Of a stretch of 5,521 bases of DNA, positions 1-5,521 are shown in pieces. This stretch comes from an uncultured Chitinophagaceae bacterium (GTDB taxonomy: Bacteria; Bacteroidota; Bacteroidia; Chitinophagales; Chitinophagaceae). The stretch's first letter is position 1; each line of letters begins with the position of its first letter. A program made the translations under genes and the position numbers. The notes under the pieces are model-generated. The model worked only from the letters and a program-made list of their open reading frames with translations. It was not told where the DNA came from and ran no database searches. The stretch is taken from assembly GCA_937897585.1 (NCBI GenBank), contig CALCNY010000360.1, forward strand, positions 1-5,521, read 5' to 3'.

Positions 1-1
1 G

Positions 2-178
2 GAAGTAGAGATTTTGATTTATCTGTGCAACAAAATCAAAACATCTGAACTCGCTTTGGATAAAAGTACCGTCATGAAAAATATGTATGCTTCGTTATTA
101 AAGAAAATTCATAAAGCAATTTCAACTATGCACGAAGATTTACAATATGATTTTAATCGACAACTTCAAAAATTATAA
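2..178 (+). CDS. 3' end of an unrecognised gene (partial, runs off left edge)
   Basis: This is the only one of the three plus-strand frames that stays open from the left edge, and it ends in TAA at 176-178; the other two frames stop early. It gives the last 58 residues of a protein whose start lies outside the window. The visible tail is charged and looks helical, with a Lys/His-rich stretch (YASLLKKIHKAISTMHEDL) and the ending NRQLQKL. Codon choice is A/T-rich like the downstream genes. I see no catalytic motif, membrane segment or family signature and do not assign a function. It is separated from the next gene by 103 bp containing a promoter-like sequence, so it is probably not in the same operon as the hut genes. 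A chance open frame is possible given its short length. Confidence 0.55.
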   Translation, partial: EVEILIYLCNKIKTSELALDKSTVMKNMYASLLKKIHKAISTMHEDLQYDFNRQLQKL

Positions 179-186
179 GCAGCTTC

Positions 187-213
187 AATCAATCTGAATT
201 TTATTGACTGATT
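187..213. repeat. Imperfect inverted repeat upstream of the operon
   Basis: AATCAATC (187-194) can pair with GACTGATT (206-213) with one mismatch and an 11-nt loop. Allowing a bulge, the pairing extends by three more base pairs (TCA/TGA). No T-run follows, so it is not a classical intrinsic terminator. The right arm overlaps the proposed -33 promoter element, so it could be an operator, a weak terminator for the upstream gene, or chance in A/T-rich DNA. Confidence 0.25.
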
Positions 214-237
214 TGACTTACACCAATGATATATTTG
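204..237 (+). promoter_or_regulatory. Candidate Bacteroidota-type promoter for the Mur ligase-hutI-ftcD operon
   Basis: TATATTTG at 230-237 matches exactly the -7 consensus TAnnTTTG known for the Bacteroidota primary sigma factor. A TTG at 204-206 lies 23 nt upstream, at the wide end of the 17-23 nt spacing reported for Flavobacterium promoters. A second candidate, TTTG at 212-215, is only 14 nt away and probably too close. Transcription would start a few bases after 237, giving a leader of roughly 35-40 nt before the ATG at 282. It is the best promoter-like match seen before the first complete gene, and the gaps before the next two genes are only 19 and 25 bp. Confidence 0.5.
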
Positions 238-270
238 TAAATTCGCAACGTACAAAACTCAATTATTTCT

Positions 271-275
271 AAAGG
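271..275 (+). promoter_or_regulatory. Weak Shine-Dalgarno-like AAAGG before the Mur ligase gene
   Basis: AAAGG lies six bases before the ATG at 282. The other two plus-strand starts have no such motif: hutI is preceded by TTTTAATCTGCTGA and ftcD by an A-rich leader, as is usual in Bacteroidota. An in-frame TAA at 270-272 makes 282 the first possible ATG of that gene. The match may be coincidental. Confidence 0.3.
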
Positions 276-281
276 TTAAAC

Positions 282-1673
282 ATGTCTAAAGCTGCTGTAC
301 TATCTATAAACGACTTCAAATCAGTATTTTTTATTGGGGTTGCCGGAACCGGAATGAGTGCCATTGCACAATATCTTTCAGGTATTGGCAAATTAGTTAG
401 TGGAAGCGACCGATATTTCAAACCAGATGAGTTTAATGACACCAAATCAAAACTCGAAACTAGCGGTGTTCACTGTTTTTTACAAGATGGAAGCGGTATC
501 TCAGAAAATACTGATTTGATTGTTGTGTCAACAGCTATTGAAGATTCAGTTCCTGAGGTGCAAAAGGCCAAATCTCTCGGCATTCCAATTTTAAAAAGAA
601 GTGAAGTTTTGGCCATTATTGCTGCTAGTAAAAAAACAATTGCTGTTGGTGGTACTTCAGGCAAAAGCACCACAAGTGCGATGATTTTTGATATTTTGAA
701 ACATGCCGGGAAAAATCCCAGTATCATCAGTGGCGCAGGATTAGTAAGTATAATTAAAGAAGATAAAATTGGGAACGCTCATGTGGGAACAGGAGAATGG
801 CTCATTATTGAAGCCGATGAAAGTGATGGTTCCATTGTTAAATATCATCCCGAAATTGGGTTGCTATTAAATATTGATAAAGATCATCAGGAAATTGACG
901 AGCTGGTTTCCATTTTCAATACTTTTAAAACCAATACCAAAGAAGTTTTTATTGTAAATCAGTGCAACAAACTCACCGCTCCATTATCTTCTGATGCAAG
1001 TGTTGATTTTTCAACGAATGCTTCAATTCATGCAGGATTTATTGCAGAACAATTTCATCAAAAGGGATTGCAAATCAAATTCACTATCAAAGATCAAACA
1101 TTTGAATTACAAACCGTAGGTAAGCATAATATGGAAAATGCTGTTGCCGCTGTGTCGGTAGCTTCTCAGTTGGGTATTGATTTGGAAACTTGCGCTTCCG
1201 CGTTAAAAAATTATGAAGGTATTTATCGCAGACATCAGTTGTTGGGTATAAAAAATGGTGTTTACGTGATTGATGATTATGCACACAATCCAGTGAAATG
1301 CGCTGCTTCAATAGAGGCTTGTCAGCATATTGCGCCTAAAGTTATTGCCTGGTTTCAGCCTCACGGTTATGGCCCCACGCGATTTTTAAAAAATGATTTT
1401 ATTCATGAATTTGTAAACATATTGCGTCCTGAAGATGAATTGTGGATGAGTGAGATATTTTATGCCGGCGGTACCGCAACTAAGGATATATCTGCAAATG
1501 ATTTAATTACGGAAATCTCTGCTGCAGGTAAAAATGCTTTTTTTATAGAAAACAGAAATGATTTTTTACAAGCAGTTCGCAGTCATTTAACCAATGATTG
1601 TGTGCTATTGCTGATGGGTGCCAGAGACCCGGGACTTGAAATTTTTAGTGCTTCATTATTTGAAAAATTATAA
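282..1673 (+). CDS. MurC/Mpl-like Mur ligase paralogue (ATP-dependent UDP-N-acetylmuramate-type ligase family)
   Basis: A 463-residue cytoplasmic protein with the full three-domain Mur ligase layout. The N-terminal Rossmann-like UDP-sugar domain carries FIGVAGTGMS (17-26), SGSD (40-43) and a MurC-like VVSTAI (81-86). The central ATPase domain has the P-loop GGTSGKSTT (123-131), the acidic EADESDGS (177-184) and NIDKDHQEID (197-206). GKHNMENA (280-287) leads into the C-terminal domain, with YRRHQ (315-319), DDYAHNP (331-337), FQPHGYGPTRFL (358-369), YAGGT (394-398) and LLMGARDPG (442-450). These follow the motif order of MurC, which joins L-alanine to UDP-MurNAc using ATP. Several differ from the usual MurC forms: GTHGKTTT has become GTSGKSTT, DDYGHHP has become DDYAHNP, and the FQPHRYxRT motif reads FQPHGYGPT. 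I therefore call it a paralogue and do not assign L-alanine as substrate. An in-frame stop at 270-272 fixes the start. It leads the hut-type operon, with hutI following after 19 bp. Mpl, which recycles cell-wall tripeptide, is a less good fit. Family certain, substrate unknown. Confidence 0.85.
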   Translation: MSKAAVLSINDFKSVFFIGVAGTGMSAIAQYLSGIGKLVSGSDRYFKPDEFNDTKSKLETSGVHCFLQDGSGISENTDLIVVSTAIEDSVPEVQKAKSLGIPILKRSEVLAIIAASKKTIAVGGTSGKSTTSAMIFDILKHAGKNPSIISGAGLVSIIKEDKIGNAHVGTGEWLIIEADESDGSIVKYHPEIGLLLNIDKDHQEIDELVSIFNTFKTNTKEVFIVNQCNKLTAPLSSDASVDFSTNASIHAGFIAEQFHQKGLQIKFTIKDQTFELQTVGKHNMENAVAAVSVASQLGIDLETCASALKNYEGIYRRHQLLGIKNGVYVIDDYAHNPVKCAASIEACQHIAPKVIAWFQPHGYGPTRFLKNDFIHEFVNILRPEDELWMSEIFYAGGTATKDISANDLITEISAAGKNAFFIENRNDFLQAVRSHLTNDCVLLLMGARDPGLEIFSASLFEKL

Positions 1674-1692
1674 ATGAATTTTAATCTGCTGA

Positions 1693-2928
1693 ATGACCAT
1701 CTTAATAAAAAATATCGCTGCCATATTCAATATACGAACAGAAAACAAACTGCTTCGTGGTAAAGATTTGGCAGTTTTACCAATGATTGAAAATGCATTT
1801 ATGCTCATAGAGGATGACTGTATTGCTGATTTCGGTAGTATGGATGATATAAATTCAATTACATTTCCTGAAAATATTATTGATGCGACTGGACAATTTA
1901 TTTTGCCAGCTTGGTGCGATAGCCACACGCATATTGTTTTTGCAGGAAGTAGAGAAAATGAATTTGTAGATAAAATCAATGGTTTGACTTATGCTGAAAT
2001 TGCCGCTAAAGGTGGTGGCATTTTGAATTCTGCAAGAAAATTAAATGATGTAACAGAAGACCAATTATTTAATGAGGCATGGAAACGCCTAACAGAATTA
2101 GCGTCTTTAGGAACAGGCGCCATCGAAATCAAAAGCGGCTATGGATTAACGGTAGCTTCCGAATTGAAAATGCTTCGTGTTATTAAAAAATTAAAAGAAA
2201 AGTCTTCTTTACAGATTAAGTCTACATTTTTGGGCGCACACACATACCCGATAGCTTATAAAGAAAATCACGAAGAATATATTCATGAAATTATAAACGA
2301 AATGCTGCCTGTAATTGCAGGTGAAAAACTGGCTGATTATATCGATGTATTTTGTGAATCCGGTTTTTTCTCGCCTGAAGAAATGACAAAAATTTGCAAC
2401 GCAGGAAAAGCATTGGGATTAAAACCAAAATTGCATATTAATCAGTTGAACAGCATCGGAGGTATGCAATCTGCAATAGCAATGAATGCCATTTCTGTCG
2501 ATCATCTGGAAACCATGACAGAAAAAGACATTGTTGATTTAGCAGCATCTAATACAATTGGCACCTTATTGCCAACAGCAGCTTATTTTTTAAGAATGCC
2601 TTTTCAACCGGCAAGAAAATTGATTGATGCAGGATGTGCCATTGCTTTAGCCAGTGATTTCAATCCGGGTTCATCTCCAAGTGGTAATATGAATACAGTA
2701 GTTTCTATGAGTTGTATTCAAATGAAAATGTTACCTGAGGAAGCCATAAATGCTGCAACCATAAATGGGGCTTTTGCCATGGAAGTTGAACATGAAACTG
2801 GAAGCATCATGAAAGGCAAAAAAGCCAATTTGATTTTTACAAAACCTATTCCTTCCATCACGTACATGCCTTACGCGTTTGGCAGCAATCATATCGAAAA
2901 AGTGATGATTAATGGAATGATAATTTAA
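1693..2928 (+). CDS. hutI: Imidazolonepropionase (imidazolone-5-propionate hydrolase)
   Basis: HutI hydrolyses 4-imidazolone-5-propanoate to N-formimino-L-glutamate, the third step of histidine degradation, in the cytoplasm. The 411-residue length is normal for the family. It is an amidohydrolase-fold metalloenzyme: DSHTHIVFAGSRENEF (76-91) gives metal ligands H78 and H80, LHINQL (247-252) gives H248, and ASDFNPGSSP (320-329) gives D322. Probable substrate contacts, placed by comparison with the Bacillus subtilis enzyme from memory, are R87, Y100, Y150 (in SGYGL), H183 (in GAHTYP) and H271 (in SVDHLE). One difference stands out: where HutI usually reads HADE, with a glutamate implicated in catalysis or substrate binding, this protein has HINQ, placing Q251 there. 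The short N- and C-terminal beta segments of the composite domain are intact. The start is fixed because an in-frame TGA (1690-1692) directly precedes the ATG. It lies 19 bp after the Mur ligase and 25 bp before ftcD, whose product uses its reaction product. Confidence 0.96.
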   Translation: MTILIKNIAAIFNIRTENKLLRGKDLAVLPMIENAFMLIEDDCIADFGSMDDINSITFPENIIDATGQFILPAWCDSHTHIVFAGSRENEFVDKINGLTYAEIAAKGGGILNSARKLNDVTEDQLFNEAWKRLTELASLGTGAIEIKSGYGLTVASELKMLRVIKKLKEKSSLQIKSTFLGAHTYPIAYKENHEEYIHEIINEMLPVIAGEKLADYIDVFCESGFFSPEEMTKICNAGKALGLKPKLHINQLNSIGGMQSAIAMNAISVDHLETMTEKDIVDLAASNTIGTLLPTAAYFLRMPFQPARKLIDAGCAIALASDFNPGSSPSGNMNTVVSMSCIQMKMLPEEAINAATINGAFAMEVEHETGSIMKGKKANLIFTKPIPSITYMPYAFGSNHIEKVMINGMII

Positions 2929-2953
2929 TGATTGAAAATAAAAACTAAAAAAT

Positions 2954-4627
2954 ATGTTGCAGTTAATTGAATGTGTACCTAATTTTTCAGAAGGCAATGA
3001 TTTGCATATCATCAAACAAATTACCGATGAGATTGAATCTGTTGAAGGTGTAAGATTATTAAACGTAGATCCGGGAAAAGCTACCAACAGAACCGTTGTA
3101 ACCATGGTAGGTGAACCTAACGCCGTAATTGAAGCTGCATACAGAGCCATTAAAAAAGCTGGCGAATTGATTGATATGAGCAAGCACAAAGGAGAACATC
3201 CGCGTATGGGCGCAACAGATGTTTGTCCACTGATACCCATAGCAAACATTACTATGGAAGAAACTGCAGCCTATGCACAAGAACTTGCTAAAAGAGTAGG
3301 GGATGTATTGAACCTTCCTGTTTATTTATATGAAGCAGCTCAACCCAATAAAGACAGAAGTAATTTGTCGATTATCCGTGCTGGTGAGTACGAAGGTTTT
3401 GCTCAAAAAATATTATTACCTGAATGGAAGCCTGATTTTGGTCCTGCAGCTTTTGATACTAAAAGAGGCGCTACAGTAATTGGCGCCAGAGATTTCTTAG
3501 TGGCTTATAATATTAATTTGAATACAACATCAACAAGAAGAGCCAATGCCGTAGCTTTTGATATTCGTGAGGCTGGAAGAACAAAAAAAGTAAATGGCAA
3601 GGTTGTAAATGACGAAAATGGTAAACCAATAGTTATTCCTGGAAGTTTGAAATGTGTGAAAGCGATTGGCTGGTTTATTGAAGAATATGGCATTGCGCAA
3701 ATTTCAATCAATCTTACAAACATTAATGTAACGCCTGTTCATATTGCATTTGATGAAGCTTGTAAAAAAGCTGATCAACGAGGGTTACGCGTAACCGGTA
3801 GTGAACTCGTGGGATTGATTCCATTAAAAGCGATGACAGATGCTGGTAAATATTTTCTTAAAAAACAAAATCGTTCTACAGGAGTTAGTGAAAAAGAGCT
3901 GATTAAAATTGCGATCAAATCTATGGGCTTAGATGAGTTGACTCCTTTCAAACCTGAAGAAAGAATTATTGAATACATGCTGGCTGAAAACAACAAAAAA
4001 TTAGTTGGCATGACACTCACTGCATTTGCAGATGAAACCGCAAGTGAAAGTCCTGCTCCTGGAGGTGGTTCCATAGCCGCATATGTTGGCGCATTAGGAA
4101 TTTCATTGGCTACGATGGTGGCTAATTTATCTTCACACAAACAAGGCTGGGATGAACGCTGGGAGGAATTTAGCGACTGGGCAGATAAAGGTCAACATAT
4201 AAAAGATGAATTGCTTAAACTGGTTGATGAAGATACAAATGCATTCAATAAAATCATGTCGGCGTTTGGATTGCCAAAATCAAATGATGATGAAAAACGA
4301 ATCAGAAAACAAGCGATTCAGGATGCCACAAAATATGCGATTGAAATTCCATTTAAAGTAATGAATTTGGCTTACAATAGTTTGGAAATCATAAAAGCCA
4401 TGGCTGCTGAAGGCAATCCCAATTCTGTTTCAGATGCAGGTGTTGGTGCATTATGTGCAAGAGCTGCTGTAATGGGCGCTTTCATGAATGTAAGAATCAA
4501 TGCGGCTGGATATGACGATAAAGTTTTCGTAAATAAAATCCTTACCAAAGGAAGTGAGATTGAAAACCTCACCATAATTGCAGAAGCAGAAATTCTGAAA
4601 ATTGTGGATGCTAAAATTGGGAATTAA
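2954..4627 (+). CDS. ftcD: Bifunctional glutamate formimidoyltransferase / formimidoyltetrahydrofolate cyclodeaminase
   Basis: This 557-residue fusion carries out the end of histidine degradation. It transfers the formimino group of N-formiminoglutamate to tetrahydrofolate, freeing glutamate, then deaminates 5-formimino-THF to 5,10-methenyl-THF and ammonia. The N-terminal transferase subdomain (about 2-180) opens with ECVPNFSEG (6-14) and contains KGEHPRMGATDVCPLIP (79-95); H82 coincides with the catalytic histidine described for mammalian FTCD. The second transferase subdomain (about 181-325) includes VAFDIREAG (200-208), AIGWFIEE (237-244) and NLTNINVTPVH (253-263). After a linker, the helical cyclodeaminase domain (about 352-550) carries FADETASESPAPGGGS (358-373), VDEDTNAF (424-431) with acidic residues where the cyclodeaminase catalytic aspartate is expected, and SDAGVGAL (493-500). 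It is slightly longer than the human enzyme (541), mainly through a charged insertion around 209-229. An in-frame TAA at 2939-2941 makes this the first available ATG; the leader is A-rich with no Shine-Dalgarno. Both domains look intact, so the route ends in glutamate plus one-carbon units. Confidence 0.96.
   Translation: MLQLIECVPNFSEGNDLHIIKQITDEIESVEGVRLLNVDPGKATNRTVVTMVGEPNAVIEAAYRAIKKAGELIDMSKHKGEHPRMGATDVCPLIPIANITMEETAAYAQELAKRVGDVLNLPVYLYEAAQPNKDRSNLSIIRAGEYEGFAQKILLPEWKPDFGPAAFDTKRGATVIGARDFLVAYNINLNTTSTRRANAVAFDIREAGRTKKVNGKVVNDENGKPIVIPGSLKCVKAIGWFIEEYGIAQISINLTNINVTPVHIAFDEACKKADQRGLRVTGSELVGLIPLKAMTDAGKYFLKKQNRSTGVSEKELIKIAIKSMGLDELTPFKPEERIIEYMLAENNKKLVGMTLTAFADETASESPAPGGGSIAAYVGALGISLATMVANLSSHKQGWDERWEEFSDWADKGQHIKDELLKLVDEDTNAFNKIMSAFGLPKSNDDEKRIRKQAIQDATKYAIEIPFKVMNLAYNSLEIIKAMAAEGNPNSVSDAGVGALCARAAVMGAFMNVRINAAGYDDKVFVNKILTKGSEIENLTIIAEAEILKIVDAKIGN
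4624..4627. other. Convergent stop codons sharing TTAA
   Basis: The plus-strand ftcD gene ends with TAA at 4625-4627, and the minus-strand gene ends with TAA read from 4626 down to 4624. The two stops overlap inside the palindrome TTAA, leaving no intergenic space. Any transcription terminator must therefore lie inside the opposing gene, and the two transcripts would be complementary at their 3' ends. Confidence 0.9.
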
Positions 4628-5521
4628 TCACCAGAGGGTTGATAATTGAATTGAAGCTTCGCATTTTCATTTAAGTTCGCACTTGAATGCAATTCATATC
4701 TTTTTTTTCCTGCAGTAACAACAACTAATGCTGTATTGGGAGGAAAGGAGCCTAGATTCTCAGCAAACATAACCAATTCGTATATTTTATTGCTGTCAGA
4801 AACATCCAAGTCGATTTTGATAGGAATTGCGCTTAATTTCTGGTGACTTACTATGAGTTTGTTGTCAAAAAATATACTTACAGTATCATCATCTACAATA
4901 CCATTGTCGTAAATTTTCAATTCGATTCTTGGTTTGTTTACGATAAGTTTGGATACAATATTGTTTTGTCTGTTATTCATTTCTTTAACCAAAGACAGGT
5001 CGCTTTCAATTGAGGTATCTACTTTTATTGGAGCTTTTACATCCGATAATGTGTCTTTTGAAATGGTTGCTGTTTCTGGATTTTTCTTGTTCGTTATTTC
5101 TATTTTTTTCTTTTTATCTGATAAGCTTTTTTCTTTTTGTATTTTATTTTCAAAAGGTGTTTGTTCATTTTGAAAACACACTGGTAATTTTCTGGCCAGT
5201 TTTTGTGGGGTATTAGAAATTTTCCTGATCCATAAATTCTCACCTGTTTCCATTCCAAAAAAATCAAGTGGTGAATTTGAAGTGGTAATATTGGCCATCA
5301 TGATCTTCGAATTCACGTTGTCTGTTTTCCAAATTTTAATGGTCATCAATACATGTTCGCCACTATTTTCAATGAATTGAATGCCTTTCAAATACCAGAT
5401 TTGCAGTGTTTTATCATACTGACCGGTGCAATAAGCCTTACAATAATTCTTTTTATTATCAATCACTACATCGAAAGTTTGACCACACAACTGGCTTCCT
5501 TGTTGTTTAACCGACAATTTG
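4624..5521 (-). CDS. Uncharacterised protein with C-terminal beta-rich 'YDNG' domain (partial, N-terminus outside window)
   Basis: The frame is open to the right edge. The only start-like codon near the edge is TTG at 5517-5515, with a sense codon (AAA) before it, so the true start is probably outside the window and 297-298 residues of a longer protein are visible. Numbering from that TTG, residues 5-100 form a region with three cysteines close together (C11, C26, C30) and many aromatic and beta-forming residues (IWYLKGIQF, LMTIKIW). Residues about 115-195 are a Lys/Ser/Thr-rich, probably disordered linker (KKKKIEITNKK). Residues about 196-291 form a compact beta-rich domain with KIYDNGIVDDDTVSIFFDNK (201-220), ELVMFAENLG (247-256), PPNTALVVVTAGKKRYEL (259-276) and a closing Asn-rich strand. 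From memory, this 'IYDNG..DDTVS...AENLG..PPNTA' pattern recurs at the C-terminus of Bacteroidota proteins, often presumed exported; I know no function for it. A signal peptide cannot be judged because the N-terminus is missing. It converges on ftcD and is not likely to be part of the hut operon. Confidence 0.8.
   Translation of the reverse strand, partial: KLSVKQQGSQLCGQTFDVVIDNKKNYCKAYCTGQYDKTLQIWYLKGIQFIENSGEHVLMTIKIWKTDNVNSKIMMANITTSNSPLDFFGMETGENLWIRKISNTPQKLARKLPVCFQNEQTPFENKIQKEKSLSDKKKKIEITNKKNPETATISKDTLSDVKAPIKVDTSIESDLSLVKEMNNRQNNIVSKLIVNKPRIELKIYDNGIVDDDTVSIFFDNKLIVSHQKLSAIPIKIDLDVSDSNKIYELVMFAENLGSFPPNTALVVVTAGKKRYELHSSANLNENAKLQFNYQPSGD

Noticed and set aside
282..1673. Calling the first complete gene murC or mpl outright
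   Set aside because: The architecture is MurC-like but key motifs differ, and the location is outside a cell-wall cluster, so a specific symbol would overstate what the sequence shows.
1674..1692. An ATG at 1674 directly after the Mur ligase stop, as an alternative start for hutI
   Set aside because: It is in a different frame from hutI. The hutI frame has TGA at 1690-1692, so only the ATG at 1693 can start it.
2731..3280. Minus-strand open frames of 172 and 73 codons across the hutI/ftcD junction
   Set aside because: They lie opposite two clearly conserved genes, have Cys/Ser/Phe-rich translations without any family signature, and read as shadows of the coding frames.
4647..4708. Intrinsic terminator for ftcD (7-bp stem, 36-nt loop, T8)
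   Set aside because: The stem is short and A/T-rich, the loop is long, and the T-run is explained by Lys codons of the opposing gene. Kept only as a possibility in the findings, not as a feature.
4934..5216. Plus-strand frames with very hydrophobic Phe/Leu/Ser translations that look like small membrane proteins
   Set aside because: They are the antisense of the Lys-rich linker of the minus-strand gene; T-rich complement of Lys codons gives Phe/Leu runs automatically.
5515..5517. TTG as the true start of the minus-strand gene
   Set aside because: The frame is still open upstream to the window edge (AAA codon at 5520-5518), the visible sequence begins mid-domain without a signal peptide, and TTG is a rare start; truncation by the window edge is more likely.
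1..5521. CRISPR array, insertion sequence, tRNA or phage genes
   Set aside because: No direct-repeat array, terminal inverted repeats with transposase, tRNA-like cloverleaf or phage protein motif was found on either strand.

Overview
The window looks like chromosomal DNA from a member of the Bacteroidota, possibly the Chitinophagia/Sphingobacteriia side. The reasons are low GC content, genes mostly lacking Shine-Dalgarno sequences but with A/T-rich leaders, a perfect match to the Bacteroidota -7 promoter element (TAnnTTTG) before the first complete gene, a HutI with an 'HINQL' active-site variant, and a minus-strand protein ending in a domain type I associate with Bacteroidota. This assignment is inference from sequence character; no rRNA or other marker gene is present.

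Layout. Positions 2-178 hold the 3' end of an unrecognised plus-strand gene. A gap of about 100 bp (179-281) follows, with a candidate promoter and an imperfect inverted repeat. Three plus-strand genes then run head to tail with gaps of 19 and 25 bp, probably as one operon: a MurC/Mpl-like Mur ligase paralogue (282-1673), imidazolonepropionase hutI (1693-2928) and a fused glutamate formimidoyltransferase/formimidoyltetrahydrofolate cyclodeaminase (2954-4627). The last gene meets a convergent minus-strand gene (4624 to beyond the right edge). Their stop codons share the palindrome TTAA, so there is no spacer between them.

How the genes work together. HutI and FTCD are consecutive steps of histidine degradation. 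HutI opens the ring of 4-imidazolone-5-propanoate to N-formimino-L-glutamate. FTCD moves the formimino group to tetrahydrofolate, releasing glutamate, and then deaminates the product to 5,10-methenyl-THF and ammonia. Histidine carbon thus reaches glutamate and the one-carbon pool, without formamide release. HutH and HutU are not in the window. The Mur ligase is the odd member: it keeps the whole three-domain Mur architecture, but several signature motifs differ from cell-wall MurC, and it leads an apparent catabolic operon.

No mobile element, CRISPR array, tRNA or rRNA was seen. The best candidate for something undescribed is the role of the divergent Mur ligase beside the histidine-degradation genes. 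The rest is ordinary metabolism plus one uncharacterised protein.
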